In this document: positions 36,904 to 47,601 of the stretch, piece after piece | Layout: the number at the start of each line of letters is the position of its first letter | How positions within the stretch are numbered: the first letter of the stretch is position 1 | Assembly (NCBI RefSeq): GCF_020510685.1 | Contig: NZ_CP075185.1 | Coordinates: 434,001 to 498,000 of the forward strand | Direction: 5' to 3' | From: Dechloromonas denitrificans | GTDB lineage: Bacteria > Pseudomonadota > Gammaproteobacteria > Burkholderiales > Rhodocyclaceae | Length of the DNA stretch: 64,000 nucleotides | Notes under the pieces: model-generated | What the model was told of the DNA's origin: nothing | What the model saw: the letters and a program-made list of their open reading frames with translations, nothing else | Databases searched by the model: none | Translations under genes and position numbers: made by a program

Positions 36904-37746
36904 TCAGCCGCCGTGTTCGGCCTCGTGCAGCATGTCGGCCGAGAGCAGGATGACCTCGATTTCCTCGGTGATTTCCTCCTGGCGCTGGATGTTGTAGGTC
37001 AGCTTGAGGCGCGCGCTGTCTTCGTCGAGCCGTTGCAAGGCGCTGTCCATATGCACCTGGCGCTGGCGGTTTTCGGCCATCAGCGAGCTGTAGAGCACTT
37101 CGTTGAGCACCGCATGCAGGTAGTGCCCGGTCAGGCCGCGCAGGAAGGTTTCGGGCGGCAGATTCAGTTCAGCCGGATAAGGATAGCCGCGCTCGGGCGC
37201 CGGCAAGTCGCGCAGCGGCAACAGGCGACGTTGGCGAATGTCGCCGGTCGCCGCGCAGTGGTAAAGAGCGGAAAGCTTGAAGCCGCTCAGCCGGCGACTC
37301 AACTCATGGGTCAGATGCAGCAGGACGGCCGGCACCTCGTCGGCGACGGTGGCGCCGGGCAGCGCCAGTTCGAGGCAATCGCGCTCGCCGATCCGGCTGG
37401 CCAGTCGCCGGCCGACCACCAGCCAGCGTGGCGGGGCGCTTTTTTGCTGGCAGAGCAATTCCATCCGGCTCAACAGGGATTCGTTGAAATCGCCGCAGAA
37501 GCCCTGTTCCGAACCGATCAGGATGTACAGCTCGTTTCCCGCCTGGTCGGTGCTGGCGAATTCGCCATGGGCCGCGAGAAAATCGGCGGCAGCCGCTTCG
37601 ATGCCGGCCACCATGCGCTGCTGGCTGGCCAGAAAATCGGTCAGGATGCGCACCTCCATCAGCGCCAGCCCCTTCATCGCCGACATGATGCCGGCAATGT
37701 CGGCGAGCGCCTCCAGCCGCCGGGCGATTTCACGCCGCCGGCTCAT
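36904..37746 (-). CDS. atpG: N-type ATPase gamma subunit
   Basis: A 280-aa central-stalk subunit. Both ends look gamma-like: [20 protein letters not shown] at the start and the C-terminal helix with [20 protein letters not shown] and [12 protein letters not shown], while the middle ([15 protein letters not shown]) matches the conserved gamma motif. It is divergent from housekeeping gamma, as usual for N-ATPases. Last gene of the operon; it overlaps atpA by 17 bases. Confidence 0.9.
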   Translation of the reverse strand: MSRRREIARRLEALADIAGIMSAMKGLALMEVRILTDFLASQQRMVAGIEAAAADFLAAHGEFASTDQAGNELYILIGSEQGFCGDFNESLLSRMELLCQQKSAPPRWLVVGRRLASRIGERDCLELALPGATVADEVPAVLLHLTHELSRRLSGFKLSALYHCAATGDIRQRRLLPLRDLPAPERGYPYPAELNLPPETFLRGLTGHYLHAVLNEVLYSSLMAENRQRQVHMDSALQRLDEDSARLKLTYNIQRQEEITEEIEVILLSADMLHEAEHGG

Positions 37747-39199
37747 CGTCCTGCTCCTGCAGCCAGGCGGCGACGGCCGACCGCCAGGCGTCGCGGCTGG
37801 CGCTCAAGGCCGGGCTGTCGGTGGCGGCCCGGCGAAGCAGCTTGTCCAGTTTGGCGCGGGTGACAGTTCCTTCCGGTCCGTCGAACCAGCCTTCGTTGAA
37901 GGCCACCAGCCAGGCCATGTGCTGTTCGGGCGACAGTGGCGCCAGCCGATCCTGCTTGAGCAATTCACGGAGCAGCCGGCCGCGTTTGATCTTGGCTTCG
38001 ACACTGGCTTCGAGGCGCGACCCGAAGCGGGTGAACACCTCCAGTTCGAGAAATTGCAGGAAATCCAGCTTCATCCGCCCGGCTTCGCTCTTGATCGCCG
38101 GCACCTGGGCCTTGCCGCCGATCCGCGAAACCGAGCGGGTGATGTCGATGGCGGGCAGGAAGCCGCGGGCGTAGAGGGCCGGATCGAGGTAAATCTGGCC
38201 GTCGGTGATCGAGATCAGATTGGTCGGAATGTAGGCGGAAATCTCGCCCTGCTCGGTTTCGACAATCGGTAGGGCGGTCATGCTGCCGCCGCCGAGGCGG
38301 GCGGCCAGGCAGGTCGAGCGTTCGAGCAGGCGGGAATGCAGGTAGAAGATATCGCCGGGATAGGCCTCCCGCCCCGGCGGCCGGCGGAGCAGCAGGGACA
38401 GTTCGCGATAGGCCCGGGCATGGGTGGTCAGGTCGTCGTAAACGATCAGCACGTCGCGCCCGGCGCCCATCCATTCTTCGGCCAGGGCGCAGCCGGCAAA
38501 GGGGGCGAGGAACTTGAGGCCGGGCGTCGTCGTGGCCTCAGCGACGACGATGCAGGAAATGTCGAGGACGCCCGCCTGGCGCAGGGTTTCGATGGTGGCG
38601 ACGACGGCCGAACGCTTCTGGCTGATCAGCACATAAACGCAGAGGACATTGCGCCCCTTCTGGGCGACGATGGTGTCGAGGGCCAGCGAGCTTTTGCCGG
38701 TGCCGGCATCGCCGATGATCAGCTGGCGCTGGCCTTTGCCGATCGGAATCATCGTATCGACCATCTTGTTGCCGCTGAGCAGCGGCCGTTCGACAAAATC
38801 GCGCGCGGTGATCGGCGGCGAGGAAACCTCCAGGGCGCGCCGGCGGTTGAATTCAACCGGTCGGCCGCCATCAAGCGGATGGCCGAGCGGATCGACCACC
38901 CGCCCGAGAAAGCCGTCGCCGACCCCGATGTCCAGGCGCCGCCCGGTGAGCTGGGCCGAACTGCCGGCCGCCAAGCCTTCGCGCTGATTGAGCAGGATCG
39001 CGCCGATGCGCTTGCTGCCGAGATCGAAAACCAGGGCTTCGCTGCCATCCTCGAAGCGCAAGATCTCGTCCATCGCCGCCGAAGGCAATCCTTCGATGCG
39101 GGCGATGCCGTCGCCGATGGCGACCAGCTTGCCGACTTCGCTGATTCGCAACCGGGGCCGGTAATCGGCCAGCCAGGGGCGATCGGGGATATCACCCAC
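37730..39199 (-). CDS. atpA: N-type ATPase alpha subunit
   Basis: A 489-aa non-catalytic nucleotide-binding subunit. The Walker A motif is [13 protein letters not shown], followed by the alpha-type motif [20 protein letters not shown], with [20 protein letters not shown] and [11 protein letters not shown] place the start at GTG 39199 ([17 protein letters not shown]): GGAGG lies nine bases upstream and the overlap with atpF is then 8 bases. The upstream ATG at 39232 would overlap by 41 bases. Confidence 0.92.
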   Translation of the reverse strand: MGDIPDRPWLADYRPRLRISEVGKLVAIGDGIARIEGLPSAAMDEILRFEDGSEALVFDLGSKRIGAILLNQREGLAAGSSAQLTGRRLDIGVGDGFLGRVVDPLGHPLDGGRPVEFNRRRALEVSSPPITARDFVERPLLSGNKMVDTMIPIGKGQRQLIIGDAGTGKSSLALDTIVAQKGRNVLCVYVLISQKRSAVVATIETLRQAGVLDISCIVVAEATTTPGLKFLAPFAGCALAEEWMGAGRDVLIVYDDLTTHARAYRELSLLLRRPPGREAYPGDIFYLHSRLLERSTCLAARLGGGSMTALPIVETEQGEISAYIPTNLISITDGQIYLDPALYARGFLPAIDITRSVSRIGGKAQVPAIKSEAGRMKLDFLQFLELEVFTRFGSRLEASVEAKIKRGRLLRELLKQDRLAPLSPEQHMAWLVAFNEGWFDGPEGTVTRAKLDKLLRRAATDSPALSASRDAWRSAVAAWLQEQDDEPAA

Positions 39200-39935
39200 G
39201 ATTGGCGGCCTCCGAAAACACGCCCAGTTCACCGGCCAGACTGAAGTCGAGCTGCCAGGCCCCGAGCGTCAGCCGCGCCCCGGCCAGCAGGCTGGGATCG
39301 ACGACGAAATCGAGGACCAGGGTTTTGCCCAGCCGCGTTTCAATGGCGTCCGAGAGTTGCTGGCGCTGGCCGGCGCTCAAGGCGAAAGCGCTGCTCACCA
39401 TGCCCCGCCCGTCACCGTTCTGGCCGGCCCGCACGGCACCCAGATGCTCTTCCGGCAAGGCGGCCAGTTCTTCGCTGAATAGTTGCACCAGGCGTTCCTC
39501 CAGTTCCGGTCCGGCCAGTCGGGCGAGCAGCTTGCTGGCGAACTGGCGGGCTTCGGTGCTCGCCTGGGCGGCCAGTTCGCGCCTTTGCGTCGCCTGGCGG
39601 TGGGCATCCTGGGCGGCGCTGCGTTCCCGCTCGCTGGCCAGTTCCGTAGCCAATGCCGCCATCTGCCGGGTCCGTTCGCTGGCCAGTTCGGCGGCAAAAT
39701 CCTGGCGCGCCTTGGCCTTCTCCTGCTCCCAGTCGGCCAGCCGGCCGGCAAACTGCTGTTGCATCGCCGCCGCCTGCGCTTCGCTCGCCCGCGCCTCGGC
39801 CAGGGTGCGCTCGATGCCGGCCCGCCGCTCGGCCAGCGTCTGCAGCACCGGCCGATAGAGAAAGCGCTTGAGGATCCAGAGCAGGGCCAGGAAATTGATG
39901 ATTTCCAGCGCGAAAGTGGTCCAGTTCAGCTCCAT
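39192..39935 (-). CDS. atpF: N-type ATPase peripheral-stalk b-delta fusion
   Basis: A 247-aa protein. Residues about 8-25 are the b-subunit membrane helix ([20 protein letters not shown]), residues 30-140 a long Ala/Glu/Arg coiled coil, and residues about 180-240 match the C-terminal domain of the delta subunit ([20 protein letters not shown], then [15 protein letters not shown]). No separate atpH occurs in the operon, so this one chain probably supplies both the stalk and the F1-binding delta function. Confidence 0.88.
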   Translation of the reverse strand: MELNWTTFALEIINFLALLWILKRFLYRPVLQTLAERRAGIERTLAEARASEAQAAAMQQQFAGRLADWEQEKAKARQDFAAELASERTRQMAALATELASERERSAAQDAHRQATQRRELAAQASTEARQFASKLLARLAGPELEERLVQLFSEELAALPEEHLGAVRAGQNGDGRGMVSSAFALSAGQRQQLSDAIETRLGKTLVLDFVVDPSLLAGARLTLGAWQLDFSLAGELGVFSEAANRG

Positions 39936-39944
39936 GACCGCCGC

Positions 39945-40211
39945 CTACTTGAGCAGGTATTCGAGCAGCGGATTGCGGAAGAGGATGATCAGCACGATGA
40001 CCAGAACGTAGATTGCCAGCGATTCGATCATCGCCAGACCGATGAACAGGGTGCGGGTGATCGATTTCTCCGCTTCCGGCTGGCGGGCCAGCGATTCGAG
40101 GGCCTGGGTGATGGCCTTGCCCATGGCAATGGCCGGGAAAATGATCCCGGCCGCGATGGCGACGGCCGCCGCCACGGTGGAAATCAGGACAAACCAGTGC
40201 ATGTCGCTCAT
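39945..40211 (-). CDS. atpE: N-type ATPase c subunit (rotor ring)
   Basis: An 88-aa hairpin of two membrane helices joined by the polar loop ARQPEAE. The ion-binding glutamate is E63 in MIESLAIY; S64 and Y68 complete the ES-xxx-Y pattern of Na+-binding rings, while P26 ([11 protein letters not shown]) occupies the helix-1 place of the glutamine ligand in Ilyobacter. The start overlaps the atpB stop as ATGA. Confidence 0.93.
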   Translation of the reverse strand: MSDMHWFVLISTVAAAVAIAAGIIFPAIAMGKAITQALESLARQPEAEKSITRTLFIGLAMIESLAIYVLVIVLIILFRNPLLEYLLK

Positions 40212-40918
40212 GGTGCGCTTCCTTTCTTGTCGTTGGTTTGAGGCGCTTCAGGGCTGGCCGAAGCTTCATGGGATTGCATGCCGCCGGCGATGTAGATCAG
40301 CGCCAGCATGCCGAAAATGTAAGCCTGGACCAGGGCTTCGACGATGTGCAGCATCAGCACCGGGACCGGCACCAGCAGGCCGGCGACCAGCAGTACCAGC
40401 AGGGCCGCCATTTCCAGGCTCATGATGTTGCCGAACAGGCGCATGGCCAGCGCCAGCGTGCGCGACAATTCGCCGAGCAGATGAAAGGGCAGCAGGATCG
40501 GGCTGGGCGTCAGGTAGTGCTGGAGATAGTCCTTGAGGCCGGCACTGCGGATGCCGTACCAATGCACCGAGAGGAAAACCACGAAGGCCAGCGCTGCGGT
40601 GGTCGATAGATCGGCGGTCGGCGAATGCAGTTCGGGCACCAGCCCGGTCAGGTTGGCCACGGCGACGAACAGCCAGAGGGTGCCGATGAAAGGCAGCAGC
40701 AGCTCGGACCGCCCCGGCAGGACGCCGTCGATGGCCGCGGCGATAGATTGCACGGCGCCCTCCAGCGCCGTCTGCACCAGCCCCGGCTGATCGACCGACA
40801 GGTGCCGGGTGGCCAGCCAGCTGCCGATGCCGAACACCAGCAACAGGCCCCAGGTGGTCACCACCGTGGTGGTGATCTGCAGCCAGCCAAGCGTGAAGAC
40901 GACGCCGGCCGCTTCCAT
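40208..40918 (-). CDS. atpB: N-type ATPase a subunit
   Basis: A 236-aa membrane subunit forming the ion half-channels against the c-ring. The essential arginine is R160 in [17 protein letters not shown], and [20 protein letters not shown] and [15 protein letters not shown] are the other family blocks. ATG at 40918 shares one base with the stop of the preceding gene (TAATG). The C-terminal tail after the last helix is short and polar. Confidence 0.93.
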   Translation of the reverse strand: MEAAGVVFTLGWLQITTTVVTTWGLLLVFGIGSWLATRHLSVDQPGLVQTALEGAVQSIAAAIDGVLPGRSELLLPFIGTLWLFVAVANLTGLVPELHSPTADLSTTAALAFVVFLSVHWYGIRSAGLKDYLQHYLTPSPILLPFHLLGELSRTLALAMRLFGNIMSLEMAALLVLLVAGLLVPVPVLMLHIVEALVQAYIFGMLALIYIAGGMQSHEASASPEAPQTNDKKGSAP

Positions 40919-41186
40919 TACCAGTACTTCCGGATGAAGAAATAGACATTGAAGATGCCCAGCGCCAGGCCGAGGATGATCAGGTTCATCGTCCACCGCA
41001 CGGTGTAGCCGTCACCCTGGCTGTCCAGCCAGCGCCCGAGATAGGCGCCGGCCAGCAGGGGCACGATGAAGAGCACCGACAGGCTGCCGAGGAAAACCGT
41101 CTGGGCGAGCAGCGAACGGCGGTTGCGTTCGGCGGTCTTCAGGCGCTCGCTATCCCGCGCCACGTCGTTGCGCCATTTCTCGTCGT

Positions 41187-41190
<4 letters not shown>
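40918..41190 (-). CDS. atpQ: N-type ATPase AtpQ (AtpI-like) subunit
   Basis: A 90-aa membrane protein with a charged cytoplasmic N-terminus (residues 1-28) and two membrane helices (about 32-50 and 65-85) separated by a [11 protein letters not shown] loop. This GxxLGxWLD pattern is that of the AtpI/ATPase-gene-1 family, called AtpQ in N-ATPases. It overlaps atpC by ATGA and atpB by one base, leaving no room for an atpR gene. Confidence 0.8.
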
Positions 41191-43066
<1,876 letters not shown>

Positions 43067-43142
43067 TCAGCAAAGGCAATCGATAAGGTTAACTCCTGGA
43101 ATTACTGCCAAGCCGACCAGGCGGTCATCAGGCTGGGGGCAC

Positions 43143-44198
43143 TCATCCGGCCGCTTCACCACTGAAGAAACGTTTGCGGAACCACAACGACAGGCTGACC
43201 AGGGCGATCATCACCGGCACTTCGACCAGCGGGCCGATCACCGCGGCGAACGCGGCACCGGAGTTGATGCCATAGACGGCAATCGCCACCGCGATGGCCA
43301 GCTCGAAGTTGTTGCTGGCGGCGGTGAAGGACAGCGTCGTGCACTTCTTGTAATTGGCCCCGACCTTCCGGCTCATGTAGAACGAGAACAGGAACATCAC
43401 GACGAAGTAGATCAACAGCGGGATGGCGATGCGCACGACGTCGAGCGGAATGGTGACGATCAATTGCCCCTTGAGACTGAACATCACGACGATGGTGAAC
43501 AGCAGCGCGACCAGCGTGATCGGCCCGATTTTCGGGACGAAATGGGTGTGGTACCACTCTTTGCTGACGAAGCGCAGCATGATGACGCGGGTCAGGATGC
43601 CGGCGACGCAGGGAATGCCGAGATAGATGAAGACGCTTTCGGCAATCTGGCCAATCGAGATATCGACCACCATGCCGCTCAGTCCGAACAGTGGCGGCAG
43701 CACGGTGACGAAGAACCAGGCATAGACGCTGAAGAACAGCACCTGGAAGATCGAGTTGAAAGCGACCAGGCCGGCGGCGTATTCGGTCGAGCCTTTGGCA
43801 ATTTCGTTCCAGACGATGACCATGGCGATACAGCGGGCCAGACCGATGAGGATCAGACCGACCATGTACTCCGGCTTGTCGGGCAGGAAGATGATGGCCA
43901 GCGCGAACATCAGGAGCGGCCCGAGTATCCAGTTCTGGACCAGCGACAGGCCGAGCACCTTCTTGTCGCTGAAGACGTCGGGCAGTTCCTCGTAACGCAC
44001 CTTGGCAAAGGGCGGGTACATCATCAGGATCAGGCCGAGGGCGATCGGGATGTTGGTCGTGCCGACCTGGAAGCGGTTGATGAAAGCCTCGGTGCCCGGC
44101 ACGAAATAACCGAGACCGACCCCCAGCGCCATCGCGGCGAAGATCCAGACCGTCAGGTAACGGTCGAGGAAGGATAGTTTTTTTGTGACTTCACTCAT
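43143..44198 (-). CDS. acr3: ACR3-family arsenite efflux permease
   Basis: A 351-aa ten-helix arsenite exporter of the BART superfamily. ACR3 motifs are [20 protein letters not shown], which carries the essential cysteine, and [20 protein letters not shown]. It is the last gene of the arsRCDA-acr3 operon; the ArsA stop is 12 bases upstream. With ArsA present it may act as an ATP-driven pump. Confidence 0.95.
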   Translation of the reverse strand: MSEVTKKLSFLDRYLTVWIFAAMALGVGLGYFVPGTEAFINRFQVGTTNIPIALGLILMMYPPFAKVRYEELPDVFSDKKVLGLSLVQNWILGPLLMFALAIIFLPDKPEYMVGLILIGLARCIAMVIVWNEIAKGSTEYAAGLVAFNSIFQVLFFSVYAWFFVTVLPPLFGLSGMVVDISIGQIAESVFIYLGIPCVAGILTRVIMLRFVSKEWYHTHFVPKIGPITLVALLFTIVVMFSLKGQLIVTIPLDVVRIAIPLLIYFVVMFLFSFYMSRKVGANYKKCTTLSFTAASNNFELAIAVAIAVYGINSGAAFAAVIGPLVEVPVMIALVSLSLWFRKRFFSGEAAG

Positions 44199-44210
44199 GC
44201 TTGACCTCGA

Positions 44211-45983
44211 TCAGTCGGTTACCGGACGGCAATTGGCCAGGGCGCGCAAACGCTCAACCCCAACCGGTTCATCCTGAATCAGCGGGACAACCGCGTAACG
44301 GTTGGCGTGCGTAGCGGCGACCAGGTCGATCTGGGCCAGTTCATTGATGGCCCGTTGGCGCAGCAGCGGTGACGACGACTGCACTGCCGCCACGCTGTTA
44401 TTGATGATCCAGGCCCAGGGTTCGATGCCGGCGCGGCGCAAATCCGCCTGCAGGTTGGCGGCTTCGAGCACCGGCGTCGTTTCGGCCAGCGTCGCGATCA
44501 GCACCTTGGTCTGCCTGGGATCCTGCAACTGCATCATCGGCGTCGTGTAGTGCATGTGCTTGTCGCTCATCTGACGGGCGATTTCGCGGTGATAGGCACC
44601 GGTGGCATCGAGCAGCAGCAGGGTGTGACCGGTCGGCGCCGTATCCATCACGACGAATTTCTTGCCGGCCTCGCGGATGACCCGGGAGAACGCCTGGAAG
44701 ACGGCAATTTCTTCGGTGCACGGCGAACGCAGGTCTTCTTCCAGAAGTGCCCGGCCTTGCGCATCGAGCGTTGCCCCTTTGCTTGCCAGTACCTGCTGGC
44801 GATATCGCTCGGTTTCGGCATGCGGATCGATCCGGCTGACCGTCAAATGCTCAAGACTGCCGGCCAGGGTTTCCGACAAATGCGCGGCCGGATCGGAGGT
44901 GGTCAGATGAACCGGCCAGCCGCGGCTGGCCAGTTCGACGGCGACGGCGGCAGCCAGCGTGGTCTTGCCGACCCCGCCCTTGCCCATCAACATCACCAGT
45001 CCGTGACCATCGGCCGCAATACCATCGACCAGTACCGACAAACTGGGTACTTCGGGAAGTACCGTCGCGGCCGGGATATCGGAAGCGGCAATGTCGGCAT
45101 CGGTGACGAGTAATTTCCGAAGCGCCGCGAGGCCGACCAGATTGAACGGCTTCAGGCCGACCTGATCGATGGACAAGGCTTTCAAGGCTTCCGGAATGTC
45201 GAGCAAGTCAGCCTGCTCGCGCTTGAAAATGGCTTTGGCCAGGAGATCGCCGCCGACGGCTGCCTCGGGCAGAACACCATTGATCACCAGATATTGTTGC
45301 TTGAGGCCAATGCCCGCCAATTCCTCATGCGTTCGAGCGACCTCGCGCAGCGTTGCCGCCTGGGCCCGGGCAACCAGGATCAGCCGGGTCCGCACCGGAT
45401 CGGCCAAAGCCTCGACTGCCGACTTGTATTGGGTACGTTGTTTTTCCAGCCCGGCCAGCGGCCCCAGGCAGGAGGCATCGCCTTTGCCTTCATCGAGAAA
45501 GCCCGTCCATGCGCCGGGCAGTTGCAGCAGGCGGATGGTGTGCCCGGTCGGCGCGGTATCGAAAATGATGTGATCGTAGCCGGCCACCAGGGCCGAGTCG
45601 GTCAGCAGCGCGGTGAACTCGTCGAAGGCGGCAATTTCCGTGGTGCACGCACCGGACAACTGCTCCTCGATTCCTTTGACCACGGCTTCCGGCAACACCC
45701 CGCGCACCGGAACGACAATCCGGTCCCGGTAGGCCTGGGCCGCTGCTTGTGGGTCGATCTCCAGCGCGAACAAACCGGGAATAGCGTCTATCGCGACAAT
45801 GCGGTTACCTATTTCTACGCCAAATACCTGGCCGACATTCGAGGCCGGATCGGTGCTGACCAGCAACACGCGCCGTCCGGCAGCGGCCAGTTGGATCGCG
45901 CTGGCGCAGGCAATCGAGGTTTTACCGACGCCACCCTTGCCGGTAAAAAACAGGTAACGCGGCGGCAGTTCGAGGAATTTCAT
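44211..45983 (-). CDS. arsA: Arsenite-transporting ATPase
   Basis: A 590-aa protein with two homologous ATPase halves, each with the deviant Walker A GKGGVGKT(S/T): one at residues 15-23 and one around residue 330-340. The metalloid-binding cysteines are recognisable in SGACTTEIAAF, ASCLGPLAG and SPCTEEIAVF. DTAPTGHT occurs in both halves. The start at 45983 gives the standard N-terminus LPPRYLFFTGKGG; an upstream ORF extension is not conserved. Confidence 0.95.
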   Translation of the reverse strand: MKFLELPPRYLFFTGKGGVGKTSIACASAIQLAAAGRRVLLVSTDPASNVGQVFGVEIGNRIVAIDAIPGLFALEIDPQAAAQAYRDRIVVPVRGVLPEAVVKGIEEQLSGACTTEIAAFDEFTALLTDSALVAGYDHIIFDTAPTGHTIRLLQLPGAWTGFLDEGKGDASCLGPLAGLEKQRTQYKSAVEALADPVRTRLILVARAQAATLREVARTHEELAGIGLKQQYLVINGVLPEAAVGGDLLAKAIFKREQADLLDIPEALKALSIDQVGLKPFNLVGLAALRKLLVTDADIAASDIPAATVLPEVPSLSVLVDGIAADGHGLVMLMGKGGVGKTTLAAAVAVELASRGWPVHLTTSDPAAHLSETLAGSLEHLTVSRIDPHAETERYRQQVLASKGATLDAQGRALLEEDLRSPCTEEIAVFQAFSRVIREAGKKFVVMDTAPTGHTLLLLDATGAYHREIARQMSDKHMHYTTPMMQLQDPRQTKVLIATLAETTPVLEAANLQADLRRAGIEPWAWIINNSVAAVQSSSPLLRQRAINELAQIDLVAATHANRYAVVPLIQDEPVGVERLRALANCRPVTD

Positions 45984-45999
45984 GGTGACCTTTAAATGC

Positions 46000-46365
46000 T
46001 TAGCAGCACTTGGAGCCGCTGCAACAGCTTTTTGCCGGTTGTTCCGGTTCAGTCGCAGCAACTTCAATTTTTGCCCAGCGGGCCAACTCGCTACGGTTCG
46101 GATAACGACCTGCCAGGGCAAACTCGCCACCGACCAGAATCAGCGGCAATGCCTCATGTCCCGAGCGTTCGAGAAAGCCTTTGACGACTGCATTCTCGGC
46201 AAAGGCCATGGGCTGCTGAGCGAGGTTGAAGCGTTCGATTTGCGCTCCCTGCTGCTTTGCCCAATCGACATCGGCCGAAAAGCTGACCAATTGCTGATCG
46301 ACATCGACGCCACAGACACCGGTGCTGCAGCACAAGGCGGGGTCGAAAATCTGGATGGTCGGCAT
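46000..46365 (-). CDS. arsD: ArsD arsenic metallochaperone
   Basis: A 121-aa chaperone that delivers As(III) to ArsA. C12, C13 and C18 (DPALCCSTGVCG) match the functional triad of the E. coli protein, and two more vicinal pairs (C114-C115, C120-C121) end the protein. The body shows the thioredoxin-like ALPLILVGGEFALAGRYP. It lies 16 bases upstream of arsA. Confidence 0.95.
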   Translation of the reverse strand: MPTIQIFDPALCCSTGVCGVDVDQQLVSFSADVDWAKQQGAQIERFNLAQQPMAFAENAVVKGFLERSGHEALPLILVGGEFALAGRYPNRSELARWAKIEVAATEPEQPAKSCCSGSKCC

Positions 46366-46414
46366 GGCGGGTTCCTTTGAAAATTTCAACGTGGATTTGA
46401 GAAAGGGCGAGGAT

Positions 46415-46915
46415 TCAAGCCGCTGCTTCTTCGTGGATTCGTTTGGCCGCAGCCTTGATTTCGGCTGCATTCATGGTTTCAAGCGGCAGGGCGAGCAGCG
46501 CACGGACCCGTCGTTCGAGCTGTTGATACGCCGCCTCGAAGGCTTCGACGCGGGCGGCCAGCGGTTCGACATGGGCGGGGTCGGGAATCCCCCAGTGCGC
46601 CGTGGTCGGGTGGCCGATCCACACCGGGCAGGTCTCCCCGGCGGCCCCGGCACAAACCGTGATGATGTAGTCGATGGCCGGCGCCCCCGGCGCGGCAAAC
46701 TCGTCCCACGATTTGCTGCGCGCTTCAGGCAGCGGAATGCCATGCCTGATCAGGGTTTCCAGGGCGACCGGATGGACTTTTCCCGACGGCTGGCTACCCG
46801 CCGAGTAAGCGCGGATCCGCCCTTGGCCGAAATGGTTGAACAAGGCTTCGCCGAGGATGGAGCGAGCGGAATTGCCGGTACACAGGACCAGGATGTTGCA
46901 GATCGGTTGAGACAT
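46415..46915 (-). CDS. arsC: Arsenate reductase, low-molecular-weight phosphatase type
   Basis: A 166-aa enzyme reducing arsenate to arsenite. The PTP loop is VLCTGNSARS (C12), with further cysteines C88 and C96 (TVCAGAAGETCPVW) placed like the resolving pair of thioredoxin-linked ArsC. GIPDPA carries the acid aspartate. The C-terminal 30 residues form an extra helix. The operon gives arsenate reduction followed by export. Confidence 0.93.
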   Translation of the reverse strand: MSQPICNILVLCTGNSARSILGEALFNHFGQGRIRAYSAGSQPSGKVHPVALETLIRHGIPLPEARSKSWDEFAAPGAPAIDYIITVCAGAAGETCPVWIGHPTTAHWGIPDPAHVEPLAARVEAFEAAYQQLERRVRALLALPLETMNAAEIKAAAKRIHEEAAA

Positions 46916-46939
46916 GGCGGTGGTCGATATCCGGGTTGT

Positions 46940-47275
46940 TTAGCAAGTCTTGGCGGGATCGCAGGGAACAACATCGATGCCGCAGGGCGTCCCGCCGCAG
47001 CAATGTTCCGTCAGGTAGGCGAGCAGTTCGTTCATCGCCGGATAGTTGGCCGAGTAGTAGACAAAGCGACCCGACTGGTTGGCGCTGACCAGGCCGGCAA
47101 TGGCCAATTCCTTCAAATGAAATGACAGGCGACCGTTTGCCTCGGTGCCCAGACGTTCAGCAATAACCCCGACGGCAAGCCCTTCGGCTCCCGCCTGAAC
47201 GAGCAAGCGGAAGATCTGCAGACGGGTTTCCTGGGCCAGCGCACCGAGCGCGGCAACGGCTTCTTTGATGATCAT
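46940..47275 (-). CDS. arsR: ArsR-family repressor
   Basis: A 111-aa winged-helix repressor (LGALAQETRLQIFRLLV.., recognition helix near LSFHLKELAIAGLV). It lacks the CVC metal site in the recognition helix; cysteines cluster instead at the C-terminus (C92, C93, C98, C105, C111), as in the Acidithiobacillus-type ArsR that binds As(III) with C-terminal cysteines. Start is directly downstream of a palindrome. Confidence 0.92.
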   Translation of the reverse strand: MIIKEAVAALGALAQETRLQIFRLLVQAGAEGLAVGVIAERLGTEANGRLSFHLKELAIAGLVSANQSGRFVYYSANYPAMNELLAYLTEHCCGGTPCGIDVVPCDPAKTC

Positions 47276-47295
47276 ATTTCCATAGTAATAGAAAT
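47276..47295. promoter_or_regulatory. Inverted repeat at the arsR start, likely ArsR operator
   Basis: ATTTCCAT (47276-47283) and ATAGAAAT (47288-47295) are complementary at 7 of 8 positions around a 4-base centre. The element touches the arsR start codon, so a bound repressor would block its own translation start or promoter. The AT-rich, dyad form is usual for ArsR sites. Confidence 0.55.
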
Positions 47296-47423
47296 GTTTA
47301 AATCATTCAACGGCAGGCGACTGGTGCCGAGTTCTCCTTGCGCCCGGGCCGGCCGCGCTCAGCGAATTTTCGCCGCCCCAGCTTGGGTGCGTTGCCCGGC
47401 CGGATGCCCTGTGGCGGTGCATC

Positions 47424-47433
47424 TTGCATGCAA
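47424..47433. promoter_or_regulatory. TTGCATGCAA palindrome, distal copy
   Basis: A perfect 10-bp palindrome in the 326-base region between arsR and the peptide-binding protein gene, repeated at 47558-47567 (134 bases apart). Candidate operator for the GntR/FCD regulator encoded later in the operon. The remainder of the region also holds two copies of AACGCCGGC (47470 and 47499 approximately) and no gene. Confidence 0.45.
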
Positions 47434-47556
47434 TGTCTGGTGCGGAATCTGGTGCGATTTCACATTGTGAACGCCGGCGAATTGAACAATTTCCAAGTTA
47501 ACGCCGGCTGAACAGACGCTTAGGAAATACATTCCAAAAAGGGCAGCAATTGGCAC

Positions 47557-47568
47557 ATTGCATGCAAT
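47557..47568. promoter_or_regulatory. ATTGCATGCAAT palindrome, proximal copy
   Basis: A perfect 12-bp palindrome 33 bases before the start codon of the ABC binding-protein gene, in operator position. FCD-type GntR regulators commonly bind short TTG-N4-CAA-like palindromes, and such a regulator is the sixth gene of this operon. Confidence 0.55.
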
Positions 47569-47601
47569 CACTGAAGTGCTTTCCCCACTTTGGAGATGTT
47601 C

